Positions 1-10,797 are shown, counted from the first letter of the stretch. The stretch: 64,000 bases of DNA from Datura wrightii (GCA_035772735.1 JASDFA010000010.1:121408001-121472000), one strand, 5' to 3'. The notes: generated by a model not told the origin, from the letters alone. Made by a program: numbers and translations.

Positions 1-390
1 CCTTATATCTTCTCGAAGACCAAACATGATTAGAGAGGGCCAGCGTCAGGCTCGAGGGGTCAGAGAAGCGGACCCGCAGATTCCAGCATCCCAGCTTGTC
101 GCAAATGTGGCTGAGGGCACACAAGCCAGTGTTTGGGAGGTTCAGGAGCTTGTTTTGGTTATGGGTAGCCCAAACATATGCTCAGAGATTGTGCAGTTGC
201 GAGACACGATCAGGTTGGGGGCTGAGGCCCAGCTTCTAGTTCAGCAGCCCCTTCCCCATGCTTAGCACATCAGGGGCATTTACTAGCCTAGTTGGAGATC
301 AGCGCCAGAATAGGTTCTATGCTATAGCATCCCGTAAGGAGCAAGAAGCCTCCCCGGATTTGGTTACTGGTATCTCGTGAGTCTTTCATA
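1..390 (+). pseudogene. TK1 gag C-terminus (Tekay-type Ty3/Gypsy)
   Basis: This is the tail of a Gag polyprotein, the structural protein that packages retrotransposon RNA. The 5' part lies outside the window. In one frame a degenerate zinc-knuckle region is readable at about 90-205: a first C-x2-C pair, then a knuckle ending in H-M-L-R-D-C whose second Cys has become Tyr. It is followed by a Ser/Ala/Pro-rich linker (about 235-290) that leads into the protease in the usual order for this lineage. Several stop codons (e.g. near 112, 172 and 380) break the frame. Codon use and decay match the downstream pol, so it is one dead element. The assignment rests on order and knuckle remnants and is fairly safe. 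Confidence 0.65.
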
Positions 391-850
391 TTAGTGTTTA
401 TGCTTTGCTAGATCCGGGGGCTACCTTGTCTTTGGTGACACCATATGTAGCCAGTAGCTTCGAAGTTAGTCCCGATGTCTTGTCAGAGCCCTTCTCATTT
501 TCTACTCTAGTAGGTGACTCAATTATAGTTAGACAGGTGTATAGAGATTTCCTAGTCTCAGTCCTTCATAATGTCACCTCAGCAAATTTAATAGAGTTAG
601 CCATGAATGATTTCGATGTTATTCTCATCATGGATTGGCTATTTGCATGTTAGGCTTCAGTTAATTGTAGAACACGGTTAGTAGAGTTCAGATTTCCGGG
701 TGAGCCAGTATTAGAATGGAAGGGTTGTTTAGCTGTGCCTGTAGGTCGATTCATTTCCTATGTTAAGTTCAGAAAGATGATTTTTAAGGGTTTCATGTAC
801 CATCTAATTAGGGTAAAGGATGTGGAGTCTGAGACCCCAATCATCTAGTC
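391..850 (+). pseudogene. TK1 aspartic protease (retropepsin) domain
   Basis: This is the protease domain of the Gag-Pol polyprotein, which would cleave the precursor in the virus-like particle. The translation from 405 reads LDPGATLSLVTPYVA, with the catalytic Asp in the D-x-G-A loop, followed by the second-lobe motif NDFDVILIMDWL. That is the normal arrangement for plant chromoviruses (native active sites usually read DSG or DPG in this group). A stop at 651-653 interrupts it. The homologous text continues after the stop with RTRLVEFRFPGEP-like residues to about 850. It is joined directly to the RT linker downstream. Confidence 0.78.
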
Positions 851-859
851 TGCATCAGT

Positions 860-1819
860 AGTACGTGAGTATCCAGAGGTCTTTCCTGATGATTTTCCTG
901 GTGTCCCTCCCGAGCGAGAGATCAATTTCGGTATAGATCTTCTTCCCGACACGCAGCCTATATCTATTCCGCCCTACAGAATGGCTCCATCTGAGGTAAA
1001 AGAGTTAAACGACCTATTAAATAAGGGTTTCATTAGGCCGAGTATGTCTCCATAGGGTGCACCAGTGTTATTTGTCCGGAAGAAGGATGGTTCACTTCAG
1101 ATGTGCATTGACTATCGGCAGTTGAACAAGGTCATCATTAAGAACAGGTATCCTTTACCCAGGATCAATGATTTCTTTGACTAGCTTCAGGGTGCCAAGT
1201 GTTTCTCTAAGATTGACCTTAGATCCGGGTATCACCAGCTTAGGGTTCAAGAGAGTGACATCCCGAAAATCCCTTTCAGGATTCAGTATGGTCACTAAGA
1301 ATTTGTTGTTATGTATTTTGGACTAACCAACGCCCCTGTAGCTTTTATGGATCTAATGAGTAGGGTGTTCAAGGCATATTTGGACATGTTCGTGATTATG
1401 TTCATTGATGACATCCTTATATACTCTCGAAGCGAGGAAGAGCATGTTGCTCACTTGAGAGTAGTGCTTCAGACCCTCAGGGATCGTCAATTGTATGCAA
1501 AGTTTGGCAACTGTGAGGTTTGGTTAGACTCTGTAGCATTCTTTGGCCATGTGGTATAAAGTGAGGGCATAAAGGTATATTCTCAAAAAATCGAGGCAGT
1601 AAAGAATTGGCCCAGACCAGTGAACCCATCAGATATTAGGAGCTTTTTTTCCTTAGTTGGTTACTACCGGAGATTTTTTGAGGGTTTCTCATCTATTGTA
1701 GCACATTTGATCAAGTTGACTCAGAAGAAGGTAAAGTTCCAATGGTCGGAGGCTTGTGAGAAAAGCTTCCAAGTGTTGAAGACTCCACTCACTTCAGCAC
1801 CAGTGTTGACCCTACCTTA
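860..1819 (+). pseudogene. TK1 reverse transcriptase domain, broken by stops
   Basis: This RT domain would copy element RNA to cDNA. The linker at about 868-1010 (PEVFPDDFPGVPPEREINFG) leads into fingers/palm text (VRKKDGSLQMCIDYRQLNK, about 1074-1130). The catalytic loop FIDDILIYSR at about 1408-1437 keeps both metal-binding aspartates. The connection domain follows (SDIRSFFSLVGYYRRFFEGF, about 1629-1685). In-frame stops occur near 1053, 1183, 1297, 1557 and 1818. Several look like single C-to-T changes in Gln or other codons. It is dead, but the domain order is clear. Confidence 0.85.
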
Positions 1820-2250
1820 GGGTACCAATGGTTTTGTGGTGTATTGTGATGCTTCAAGAATCGGACTTGGGTGTGTGTTGATGCAGCATGGGAAAGTGAT
1901 AGCATACACCTCAAGACAGTTGAAAGTCCATGAGAGGAATTACCCGACCCATGATCTTGAGTTGGCTGCGGTGGTGTTCACATTGCAGATATGGCAGCAT
2001 TACTTGTATGGGGTCCACGTGGATGTGTTCACGGATCACAAGAGCTTGCAAATATGTGTTCACGCAGAAAGATCTTAATCTTCGGCAGAGGAGGTGGTTG
2101 GAGCTACTAAAGGACTACGACATGAATGTCCTTTACCACCCGAGTAAGGCTAATGTGGTAGCAGACGCACTTAGTAAGCTCCCTATGGAGAGTGTGTCCC
2201 ATGTGGATGACGGAAATAAGGAGTTGGTGAAAGATGTCCATCGACTTGCA
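1820..2250 (+). pseudogene. TK1 RNase H domain with frameshift
   Basis: This RNase H domain would degrade the RNA strand of the RNA/cDNA hybrid. VVYCDASRIGLGCVLMQHGK at about 1834-1893 carries the first catalytic Asp. HDLELAAVVFTLQIWQHYL (about 1951) carries the Glu. VDVFTDHKSLQ (about 2020-2052) carries the next Asp. An extra base at about 2050 shifts the frame. Homology resumes in the second frame (YVFTQKDLNLRQRRWLELLKDYD) and runs on through the ADALSKL motif near 2160-2185. The catalytic residues survive, but the reading frame does not. Confidence 0.85.
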
Positions 2251-3730
2251 AGGTTGGGAGATAGATTGGTCGACTCGACCGATGGCGGCATCGTTGTGCA
2301 AAATGAATCAGAATCGTCCTTGGTAGTGGATGTGAAAGCTACGCAAGATGAGGATCCGATGTTGGTAAATTTGAAGGAAGCCATTCGGAGTCAAAAGGTG
2401 GAGGTGTTCTCCCAAGGGGGAGATGGGATGCTGCGGTACCAGGGTCATCTATGTGTTCCAGATATCGATAATTTGCGGTACCGTATATATTATGAGGCAC
2501 ATGGGTCTAGGTATTCCGTCGATCTGGGTGCCACCAAGATGTATCATGACTTGCGGGAAATATATTGGTGGAACGACATGAAGAAGGATATTGCAGAATT
2601 TGTAGCAAAGTGCCTGAACTGTTGGCAAGTGAAAGTCGAACATTAAAGGCTGGGAGGCATACTTTAGGATATTAGCATTCCCACTTGGAAGTGGGAAGAG
2701 ATTAATATGGGTTTTATTACAGGCCTATCCTTACTCGCCGACATCATGATTCCGTTTGGGTGGTGGTCGACAGGTTAACCAAGGCTGCATACCTCCTACC
2801 AGTCAAAACCATAGATTCAGTGGATGATTATGCCAAATTGTATATTCGGGGGTTGGTTTTACTTCATGGAGTTCCCTAGTCTATTATTTCAGACCGAGGT
2901 ACTCAATTTACCTCTCAGTTTTGGCGGTCTTTCCAAAAAGGGCTTGGGACTTAGGTTAAGCTCAGCACAACATTTCATCTGCAAAAGGATAGTCAGGCGT
3001 CAAACTCTGGAGGACATGTCGAGAGCTTGTGTGATGGACTTTATTAAGATAGTTGGGATGATCACTTGCCCTTGATTGAGTGTGCTTACAATAACAGTTG
3101 TCACTCCAGCATCCAAATAGCATCGTTCGAGGCTCTTTATGAGCGAAGATGTAGATTGCCTATCGGATGGTTTAAGGTTGGTGAGGTAGCTATGATAGGA
3201 CCTGATTTGGTTCATGAGGCCATGGAAAAGGTTCAATTGATAAGGGACAGGCTGAAAACTTCTCAGAGTCATCAGAAATCATATGCTGATGTGAGGAGAA
3301 GAGATTTGGAGTTTGAGGTAGACGATTGGGTATTTCTAAAGGTATCTCCCATGAAGGGAGTCATGTAGTTTTTGATGAAAAAAAACTCAGTCCCCGCTAC
3401 GTTGGTCCCTACCATGTTATGAAAAGAGTTGGCAAGGTAGCATACGAGTTGGACTCGCCACCAGAGTTATCTTCGGTTTATCCCATCTTCCATGTATCGC
3501 TCATGAAAAAGTGCTTGGGTGATCCTACTTTAGTTGTCCCGATGGAAAGCGTTGGTGTGAGATATAGCCTCAATTATGACAAAATTCCAACTGCAATCTT
3601 GGATCATCACATTCGGAGGCTGGGGAACAAATAAGTAGCTTCAGTGAAGGTGTTATGGAGAAACCAACATGTTGAGGGAGCTACGGGGAAGCCGAAGCGA
3701 CTATGATGTCTAAATACCCTCACCTGCTCC
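2251..3730 (+). pseudogene. TK1 integrase with chromodomain-like tail, broken
   Basis: Integrase would insert the cDNA into the host chromosome. The HHCC zinc module lies at about 2490-2640 and ends in CLNCWQVKVEH; the first zinc His reads Asp (SVDLGATKMYHD). The catalytic core at about 2690-3100 is frameshifted. Its first Asp is lost (INMGFI where Asp is expected), while SDRGTQFTS is readable in another frame. After 3066 the C-terminal domain runs DLVHEAMEKVQLIRDRLK, WVFLKVSPMKGVM and SVYPIFHVSLMKKCLGDP. It ends near 3730 with a degraded chromodomain-like tail (ILDHHIRRLGNK, then a YPHLL-type ending). Multiple stops and frameshifts make it non-functional. Confidence 0.82.
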
Positions 3731-3999
3731 CTACCGGCTCAGTTTTAGTCTGAGGTATCAGTTTTTTCCCTAGTTCTCTAATTACTTTCAATGTTCAGTT
3801 CATGTGCACAAGTTTGATTTATGTTAGGATAGATGTATATGATGTCTGAATTTAGTTCATCTATATAGTCCTTTTTGGAGGTAGTCATTCCATCAGTTTT
3901 CGATCTAAATAATCTGTATTTGCATATGATGATTGCATGTTTCCAAGTTTTCTGTGTGTTTCTAACATTAAAAGATGAATGTTCCCAAGGGGGAGATAT
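3731..3999 (+). other. TK1 3' untranslated region and polypurine tract
   Basis: No coding sequence is seen. The segment ends in a polypurine tract, CCAAGGGGGAGA, at 3984-3995, which would prime plus-strand DNA synthesis. The 3' LTR follows immediately. The same tract precedes the LTR in TK3 (about 22524) and, slightly altered, in TK5 (about 38496). Confidence 0.7.
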
Positions 4000-4217
4000 T
4001 GTTATACCTCGAGAACTCAAAGATTAGACCCAAGAGTTAAAGTGGGAAAAAGCTAAAAGTTTGAGTTGCAGGCACAGAACGAGTCATTGGATGACTCATG
4101 AGACCAACCCACGAGTCGTCATTAGACGTAACAACACCATAGTTGAACAACAATCTCACTTCAACTACTCAATCTGGGTTAGGTCTGTAATAAGCGAGGA
4201 TATCTAGACCTCATATC
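4000..4217 (+). mobile_element. TK1 3' LTR, first 218 bp (TK-b type)
   Basis: It starts TGTTATACC directly after the polypurine tract and contains the family's CACGAGTCG / GAGTCATTGGATGACTC words. It is cut at 4218 by the minus-strand TK2 LTR. The last five bases, ATATC (4213-4217), are the expected target duplication of TK2. The other copy cannot be checked because TK2 is truncated. No continuation of this LTR was found. Confidence 0.75.
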
Positions 4218-6566
4218 TGTCACACCCCGCCTTGGGGGGTATGACTGGCACCTGGTGCCCTACTGGGACCTGAACTGCTGGACTGCTAAGCCTGGGCACA
4301 TCTGGTGCCTGGCTGGCTCTAACTCATATTTCTGGAAACAAAGAGCTATATAACGGCTGTAAACACAGCCCTCGGCCCATTGGCCTATAGCCTCCTGTAC
4401 CTGTACTAACAGCTGACCAGAAACATATCAATTCAGGGAAACCTATGCGGGCCGACAAGGCCACTATGCTGTCTAGTTATCTATAACTCAATCATGAAGT
4501 ACTAGAAAGCTACGTGACCGGCAAGGTCACCACTATTGGCAAACTATGGCCCCACACGACCAACATAAAAGAAAGAAAGAGTACTAACAACTATACAACT
4601 GCACGGCCTCACACGACCGGCTCATCTGACCACAGGGAAATATATAAAGACTGCAAGCCTCTAGGAAGAGCAATAGAAATGATCGGGACAGGGCCCCGAC
4701 CTACCCGTACTATACAACAAAAGAACTGAAATACACCTCTGGAATTCAGTCTCCGAATGACAGGAGCTGAATACTCGACCGCTGACAGGAATCACGTAGT
4801 ATCGCCTGCTCGTCTATGAGTACCTGCAGGCAAGTAATGCAGCGCCCCACCGGGCGTCAGTACCACTGGTACTGAGTATGTAAAGTAATAACTGAAAGCG
4901 AAATCTGAAAACAACAATGTAACTGATGAAACTGAAGTAGGAAGAAATAGATTAACTGTCTAATAATGTAAGTCATACCTTCTCTCATATATATACTGGA
5001 AGGAGTAGGAGTTGTACCTGGAGACGTATCGTTCTACTGCTGATCTACTCGCATCTAACGTAACATGGCATAACATACATAACATAACATGGCACACACA
5101 AACCTTACCCGGCCCCCATAAGCCGGGAGGAACAACCAGCACAGAATCTACACCCCTACCCCAGTCATCCCATCTCCTATAACCCTTGTAAGCATCATGC
5201 CGGTCCCCTGGGCATGCACTTGGGCCCGCTGATCCCCTGACTATAACTGTACCTGAGTCCGAAGGACTCCTGAATCAACACCCGGGCGTATCCGCTCGAC
5301 AGGGGTGTATCAAAGCCGACCAAGGCATAATATGGGGAAAATTGGCATCCCATCTTCGTCCCCTGTGGGACGGCATGCCACTCCATAGAGTGACGTATCC
5401 TCATCCTCTGGCAGACGAGTCGATACAGCTATCAACCCTGGGGTGGTCATGGATGCTAGGTAGTCCAACCCCAAACAATACAACGGTCTCAACTAGCAAT
5501 ACTGTCTGCATATCTCACATGCTGAGGCTAATAGGGGTAAAGTATTGTATATATTACATGCTGAGCTAATGATAGTAATCTGTACGTATTTAATACGTGC
5601 TGAGACTGAACATAGCATCTGTACATAAATATAATCTTCTGCCATACTGTTCTGGGGCTAATACTGAACAGGATATTGTATTTCTGCTGAAAACCATTCT
5701 GTTTACTGAGTTTCTATAGTAACACGATTTACTAGTTCTAACATGCTTTCTAGCTTCACTTTAACTTATCGTTCTATTTCTGAGATGTCTTACAGATATC
5801 ACATTACTTTACTGGGTTTCAACTGAATACAAGAATATGTTAACATTTTGTATTACATCACATACTGAACATGCTGGGCAGTTTCTAACACTTGTGTTAG
5901 AATCTATGTCGTACTAGTAAGTTTCACACAAGTTACAACTTGATGCTTCTAATACCGTATCAACATTTACAATAAATGTAACACTTGACTTCTGAACATT
6001 CTACTGGCCTGTAAATTACTATAATGTGCCAATTTACTTAACTTGCCGAGGGAACTAGCTTTACTTACCGTATCCTTGAATTATTCGTCTGTCGGACGAG
6101 ACTCGGTCGGCACTTCAACTATTTTCTCCCAACTGCATTCATAAATATGTCAATTAATACTAAATACAGCTTTATTGTAAAGAGCAACGTCACTTTCGAT
6201 ATAGTTTATAGCCTAAACTTAGGCTTATCGAAAGACGGTCGAAAACTCGCTATTTTTCAGCGGTCCAGAAGGGAGAAATATTCACTTCACAGCTAGGAAC
6301 ACATAGACACTAATTTAGAGCAATTCCACTTACCTTAGCTCGGTGGCTCGACGATTCGTCGGCCGTATTTTACGAAACTGAATCCGTAGGAATGCTCTCT
6401 GCTGCTAAATACCTCAGTATCTGGAATTAATTTGAATTTAGACAACGTTTAGCAGCGTAATCGGACGAAAATTATATAATTTCTTCATTCCTTTTTTCTC
6501 CCTCTGCGTTTGCCCTCTGTTCTGTGGAAATTTTAAATGTTTTTATCATTTAAAACCGAAGTGGGG

Positions 6567-6575
6567 CTTTATATA
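6567..6575 (-). promoter_or_regulatory. TATA box of TK2 LTR
   Basis: The minus strand reads TATATAAAG, identical to the boxes in both TK6 LTRs. It lies 21 nt downstream of the dyad cassette, the same spacing as in the TK6 5' LTR. It would place the transcription start about 30 nt further on in the LTR. Confidence 0.7.
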
Positions 6576-6596
6576 CTTGGGCCTGGACAAGGCCAA

Positions 6597-6638
6597 CGTG
6601 TCACGGAGCCAACGCGGAGGCCCCTCCTCCGTGACACG
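6597..6638. repeat. 42-nt dyad cassette of TK2 LTR
   Basis: Perfect arms CGTGTCACGGAG and CTCCGTGACACG, with an 18-nt spacer containing AACGCGGAG. It lies upstream of the minus-strand TATA box. Confidence 0.85.
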
Positions 6639-6802
6639 CTGCCATCGCGGAGGGGCTCTGCCTCGGCTCCTTCTGCGATGGTTCGACAGGTTTCTCGTTC
6701 GATCTTTTCCCGGGCCTTTCTCCAGCACGTATGGCCTTCAAATATGCTTAACCAACGTGTGAATAGGTCATTTAGGTGACGGGAATTCTACGGGGTATAA
6801 CA

Positions 6803-7067
6803 TTCTCCCCCCCTTAAGAACATTCGTCCTAGAATGTACACTATGATCTAGAGGACTACTTACTTACTTTCTAGAAAAATTTCGGCAGAGTTTCCCCTGT
6901 AATATGGACTATAGCAAAAAAAACCTGAAATGCAGAAAAGTCCAACACAGGCACTGCACGTAATATTCTAGGATCCACTGGATAACTAAATATCAATCTT
7001 TCTCATTCACACACATACAACTATAAGGTACTGCATAAGTAACAATACGGACATACCTGTCGCCTGA
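6803..7067 (-). other. TK2 3' untranslated region with polypurine tract
   Basis: On the minus strand this follows the integrase stop and ends in the polypurine tract CTTAAGGGGGGGAGAA (about 6803-6818) next to the LTR start. The tract is nearly identical to the one at 62371-62384 in TK6. No coding sequence is seen. Confidence 0.7.
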
Positions 7068-8456
7068 CTAGGCCTGAAATAGGTGAGGGTATCTGGCTTT
7101 CATATCTTCTTCAGCTTCCCACGTCATTTCCTCACGGTTCCTATTACGCCACAATACTTTGACAGATGCAACATCTTTAGTCCTCAACCTGTGAACCTGT
7201 CTGTCTAAGATAGCTACGGGAACCTCTTCATATGCTAACTCTTCTGTGACCTGGACATCCTGAACTGGAACTACTGTGGAAGGGTCTCCTACGAACTTCC
7301 TTAACATAGATTCATGGAATACTGGGTGAACAGATGCTAACTCTGGAGGCAAGTTCAATTCGTATGCAACTCGGCCTATTCTTCGCCGAATCTGATATGG
7401 CCCAATGAATCTCGGGCTAAGCTTGCCTTTCTTGCCAAATCTCATTACCCCTTTCATCGGGGACATTTTCAGATATACCCAGTCATTTACCACAAATTCT
7501 AGATTTCTGCGTCGCATATCTGCATAAGACTTCTGGCGGCTCTGAGCAGTCAGTAAACGTTCTCGGATAAGCTTTACCTTTTCCTCCGGCTGCCGAACAA
7601 AGTCTGGGCCAACCAATGCTGATTCTCCTATTTCAAACCAACCAATCGGTGATCTACATTTTGGTCCATATAATGCTTCAAAGGGCGCCATCTGAATAGA
7701 TGAATGGTAGTTGTTATTATACGCAAATTCAATTAACGAAAGATGCTCATCCCAGCTACCCCCAAAATCTAGCACACACGCTCGTAGCACATCTTCGAGC
7801 GTCTGAATTGTACGTTCAGCCTGCCCATCTGTCTGAGGATGGAATGCTGTGCTCAAGTTATTTTGCATTCCCAAACCTTTCTGAAACGACTGCCAGAATC
7901 TAGCTGTGAATTGTGCTCCCCTATCTGAAACGATGGATACCAGCACTCCATGTAATCTAACTATTGCTCTGACATATAATTCGGCATAATCCTCAGCCGA
8001 GAAGGTAGCCTTTACTGGCAGGAAATGAGCTAATTTTGTTAGCCTGTCAACTATTACCCAAATGGAATCATTTCTGCGTCTGGTACGGGGTAACCCTGTT
8101 ACAAAATCCATGTTTATCGTTTCCCATTTCCACGTAGGCACCGTTATATCTTGCGTCATACCGCCTGGCTTCTGGTGCTCTGCTTTCACCTGTTGACAAT
8201 TAGAACATCTAGATACAAATTCGGCTATCTCAGCTTTCATACCTGGCCACCAGTAAATGTCTCTGATGTCGTGGTACATTTTGGTTGCTTCTGGATGGAG
8301 GGAATAGCGAGCATAATGTATCTCATGGATGATCCGCCCGCGAAGCCCTGAAACATTCGGGACACAGAGGCGGCCCTTACAACGTAGCACATCATCCTCA
8401 GTTATCTGAAAATCTGACTCCTTACCTCTCTGAATTTTATCTCTGAGTTGGACCAA
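7068..8456 (-). CDS. TK2 integrase, open 462-codon ORF (part of Pol)
   Basis: This is the C-terminal part of a Tekay-type Pol polyprotein and the longest open retroelement frame in the window. In order it has the HHCC zinc module (SLHPEATKMYHD to CSNCQQVKAEH, residues about 53-95) and the core with the catalytic triad: Asp in NMDFVTGLP (about 118), Asp in VSDRGAQFT (about 182) and Glu in TDGQAERTIQTLED (about 218). The IN C-terminal domain follows (WVYLKMSPMKGVMRFGKKGKL, about 325-345), then a chromodomain-like tail (VPVAILDRQVHRLRTK to EAEEDMKARYPHLFQA). Such tails are thought to steer insertion to heterochromatin. The Met is internal to Pol, not a true start: pol homology continues upstream across stops. 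The protein may be intact as a domain, but it is not expressible on its own. Confidence 0.88.
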   Translation of the reverse strand: MVQLRDKIQRGKESDFQITEDDVLRCKGRLCVPNVSGLRGRIIHEIHYARYSLHPEATKMYHDIRDIYWWPGMKAEIAEFVSRCSNCQQVKAEHQKPGGMTQDITVPTWKWETINMDFVTGLPRTRRRNDSIWVIVDRLTKLAHFLPVKATFSAEDYAELYVRAIVRLHGVLVSIVSDRGAQFTARFWQSFQKGLGMQNNLSTAFHPQTDGQAERTIQTLEDVLRACVLDFGGSWDEHLSLIEFAYNNNYHSSIQMAPFEALYGPKCRSPIGWFEIGESALVGPDFVRQPEEKVKLIRERLLTAQSRQKSYADMRRRNLEFVVNDWVYLKMSPMKGVMRFGKKGKLSPRFIGPYQIRRRIGRVAYELNLPPELASVHPVFHESMLRKFVGDPSTVVPVQDVQVTEELAYEEVPVAILDRQVHRLRTKDVASVKVLWRNRNREEMTWEAEEDMKARYPHLFQA

Positions 8457-8719
8457 ATCAGGATCCTCGTACTGTCATTCTTTTACCTCTGTAACTAATG
8501 ATGACACAGCGGAATTCTGAATTACTGCTCTATTATTTTCTGTTTCCATTACTCAAACACCTAAACCAGCTAGCTGATGAATTTCTGTGGCTAACTTCCG
8601 CTTCTCAGGTCGTAAATATGCCAAACTCCCCATTGACTTACGGCTCAGGGCATCTGCTACAACATTAGCTTTTCCGGGGTGGTATAGAATATTCACATCA
8701 TAATCTTTTAACAAGACAT
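8457..8719 (-). pseudogene. TK2 RNase H C-terminus and RNase H-IN linker, truncated
   Basis: Reading down the minus strand, LLKDYDVNILYHPGKANVVA and SRKSMGSLAYL are the C-terminal end of RNase H. The linker to the integrase ORF follows. Two in-frame TGA stops (8553-8555 and 8475-8477) sit where Arg CGA codons are expected, which fits CpG deamination. The element breaks off at about 8719, where unrelated plus-strand Athila-type sequence begins, so RT, PR, gag and the 5' LTR are missing. Confidence 0.8.
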
Positions 8720-8935
8720 CCTAACACTAAAGCTAGAGTCTGATAGGATACAGTATTTGAAGGAAGTGGTGAAAGAAAAGAAGGATAGTATGGAAGTTGT
8801 TCCCTCTAAAAATAAGAAGAAGAGAAGATGGTTCCCGAAAGGGAATACTTGTTTGAGGATATCCTAAAAAAGATAGTTCACGTCGTGCCGCGATGTAAAA
8901 TCAGGCGCTGCTTGGGAGGCAACCCAAGGGTACCA
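8720..8935 (+). pseudogene. AT1 end of pol/gag unit with conserved hairpin
   Basis: This is a short plus-strand remnant of the end of an Athila/Tat-type coding unit: a lysine-rich tail (KEKKDSMEVV, NKKKRRW) without recognisable domains. It ends at the hairpin CTTGGG-AGGCAA-CCCAAG (8911-8928) preceded by TCAGGCGCTG. The same context occurs in AT5 after the integrase tail, which is the basis for the assignment. The 5' side is truncated against TK2. Confidence 0.5.
8911..8928 (+). promoter_or_regulatory. Conserved AGGCAA-loop hairpin (AT1 copy)
   Basis: It has a six-base-pair stem CTTGGG/CCCAAG and loop AGGCAA, directly after GCGCTG. In AT5 (51981-51998, minus strand) the stem is CACGGG/CCCGTG with the same loop and the same preceding ten bases. 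The stem therefore covaries while the loop is fixed. Function is unknown; an RNA element at the end of the gag-pol message is inferred. Confidence 0.6.
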
Positions 8936-10797
8936 TAGGTGTAACTTTATCTTTCTTTTTTTTTTTTCAATTTTCATTTCTTATTATTGTTTTTGGTGAC
9001 TTAAGCATAGGAAAAAGGGAAAGTCTGAGTACCATGAGAAGCAGAAGCTAAGGAGAATGGAAAAATGCAAGTGAGGGGTCGGTGACCCACGTGTTCAAAG
9101 ATGGATGAAAACATGCTGTTAGTTAGGCCTAGAGGCCTCAGGAAGTATCTCTCACCTTTGTTTTGATTGTAATTGATGCTTTGGGGACACAACATATACT
9201 AAGTGTGGGGTGAGGGAAATTTCAAAATTTTGTGCTAAGTGATTTCGGGTGAATTTGCTGCTGGGTATATGGTTTTGTTGAAAAAGTTTGAATTGGGAAC
9301 AGTTCACCCACCCTTTGTTTTTTTCAATTCTTTTCCGAAGGGGGGAACTTTGAATTGAGAATAATTTTTCTGTGGTTGTACATAGTGGTTTTAGTCATAG
9401 TTATGGACTTTTCCCGACGATGCACGGATGACAACCGTCTTGAGGGAAAATTAGTCAATAGGTTTTATTTTTGAAACCTTAGAACTGACTGATAGCTTGA
9501 TGTTCTTGTTGAGTGTTATACATGATTGTATGATGAAAGTGGTGTTAATTGAGAAGCATGTTTAGCAGTTGTATAACTTTGTTTGAGACAGCTAGGCTCT
9601 CGAATATGACTCTGTATGCTTAAAAGCTTAATTCTGAATTCTTGTGATTAGCTGAGTTAAGGGTCTACTGAATTTGTCTTGAATTGAGCATGTGAACTAA
9701 GTGTAAGGTTTTCTAGAAAATTCCACGCTATTGTGTAATGTCTAGAGCTTGCCTGATGTGCACACAAAACAAAATAATGGATGCTAATTGTAGGAGATGA
9801 TTTAGGCATTTCTTTGAATGAGCCTAACTTTCATCCTTCGTTTTACCTACCCTTAACACATAATCCTACATAACCCCGTTGAGAATTTATACTATTCTTT
9901 GATTAATCATATTAAAAACTGAATCTTTTTCTTTCAATAACTTTGAATTTGATATCCTAAGCACTGAAGTGAAAATGTAAAAGAGTTGAGTAAGAATCAA
10001 GAAAAAGAAGGGAAGTAGTGGTTGTGGAAGTTGGAGAAGAAATAAACGGTGCACTTGTTTAAAATGCATAAGTATTGGTAGGGAGTAAAAGAACAAAAGA
10101 GCGAAATAAATGCTTAAGTACTCCCTACTAACAATATCAATGTGCTTAATGAAATGGGGAACCAAAAGAGGGAAGTGAGAGTGGAAAAGAGTAAGAGGTG
10201 AAATAAAAGAAGATATGTACTTAATCAAAGTGTGATGTATTAAAATCACTTAGGGAAGATAGTCACTATTACTGTCCAGAATAGTACCTACCCGTCCCTT
10301 AGCTTACATTACAACCTGATAAGTCCCACTTGATCTTATTTTAAGGCATCCCTAAATTAGAAGAATAAAACACTAAATGCAAGCTTATGGGTCAATACAT
10401 GGTTCATGTGAATTCTTTGTGAAAGTGAGTTGAATTCGTAGTTATATACCCATACATGTTATAATTTGAAACGTGCAAGTGAAAAATGGGTATCTCTCTT
10501 GTTGTGAGGGCACATGTTTGAGGAAGGATAAAATTCATGTCAAACTTCTTGATTGGTTAATTTGCATGAGTTGTTGAGCTTTAGAGTCGATTCTTGAGGC
10601 TAAGAGGCCTTAATGTAGTTGTATGTGATTTTAGTTGGTTATATCTTGCATGCTCTATTTTAAACCTGCTATCTGAGCCAATTGTTGTAGCATTAACTTG
10701 GATCATGTTGCTTCAAATGGTCATATGTGAGTGCTTCGGTGTGCACGAGATGTAATAGAGTTTTTCGAGGACAAACAAGGCTCTAAGTGTGGGGTAG
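8936..10797 (+). other. AT1 3' untranslated region and polypurine tract
   Basis: No credible coding region was found. A block at about 9400-9455 (GACGATGCACGGATGACAAC then CGTCTTGAGGG) matches, inverted, the 3' regions of AT5 (about 49140-49185) and AT6 (about 55145-55185). This shows it belongs to the same family. It ends with CTAAGTGTGGGGTAG (10783-10797), the polypurine tract used by this group, immediately before an LTR start. Confidence 0.65.

Larger units (their letters stand above)
4218..6802 (-). mobile_element. TK2 3' LTR (TK-a type, about 2.6 kb)
   Basis: Read on the minus strand, the LTR starts TGTTATACCCCG at 6802 and ends in TGACA at 4218. It is the reverse-complement relative of the TK6 LTR at 55191-57823 (same start, same end, similar length, 2585 versus 2633 bp). 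On the minus strand it has a 42-nt dyad cassette at 6597-6638, a TATATAAAG box at 6567-6575 and a GTAAGTGG splice-donor-like site near 6326-6333. Long LTRs are typical of the Tekay/Del lineage. Confidence 0.9.

Noticed and set aside
7068..8456. Host gene encoding an integrase-like protein
   Set aside because: It is continuous with RNase H upstream, a polypurine tract and LTR downstream, so it is part of a retroelement Pol.
8957..8970. Poly-T run as the tail of a minus-strand LINE or processed gene
   Set aside because: No reverse transcriptase or gene remnant is next to it, and it lies in the AT1 non-coding region just after the hairpin.
9887..10249. 120-codon minus-strand ORF, Leu/Ile/Phe-rich
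   Set aside because: It lies in the AT1 3' untranslated region, is low-complexity from T-rich DNA and has no counterpart kept open in AT5 or AT6.
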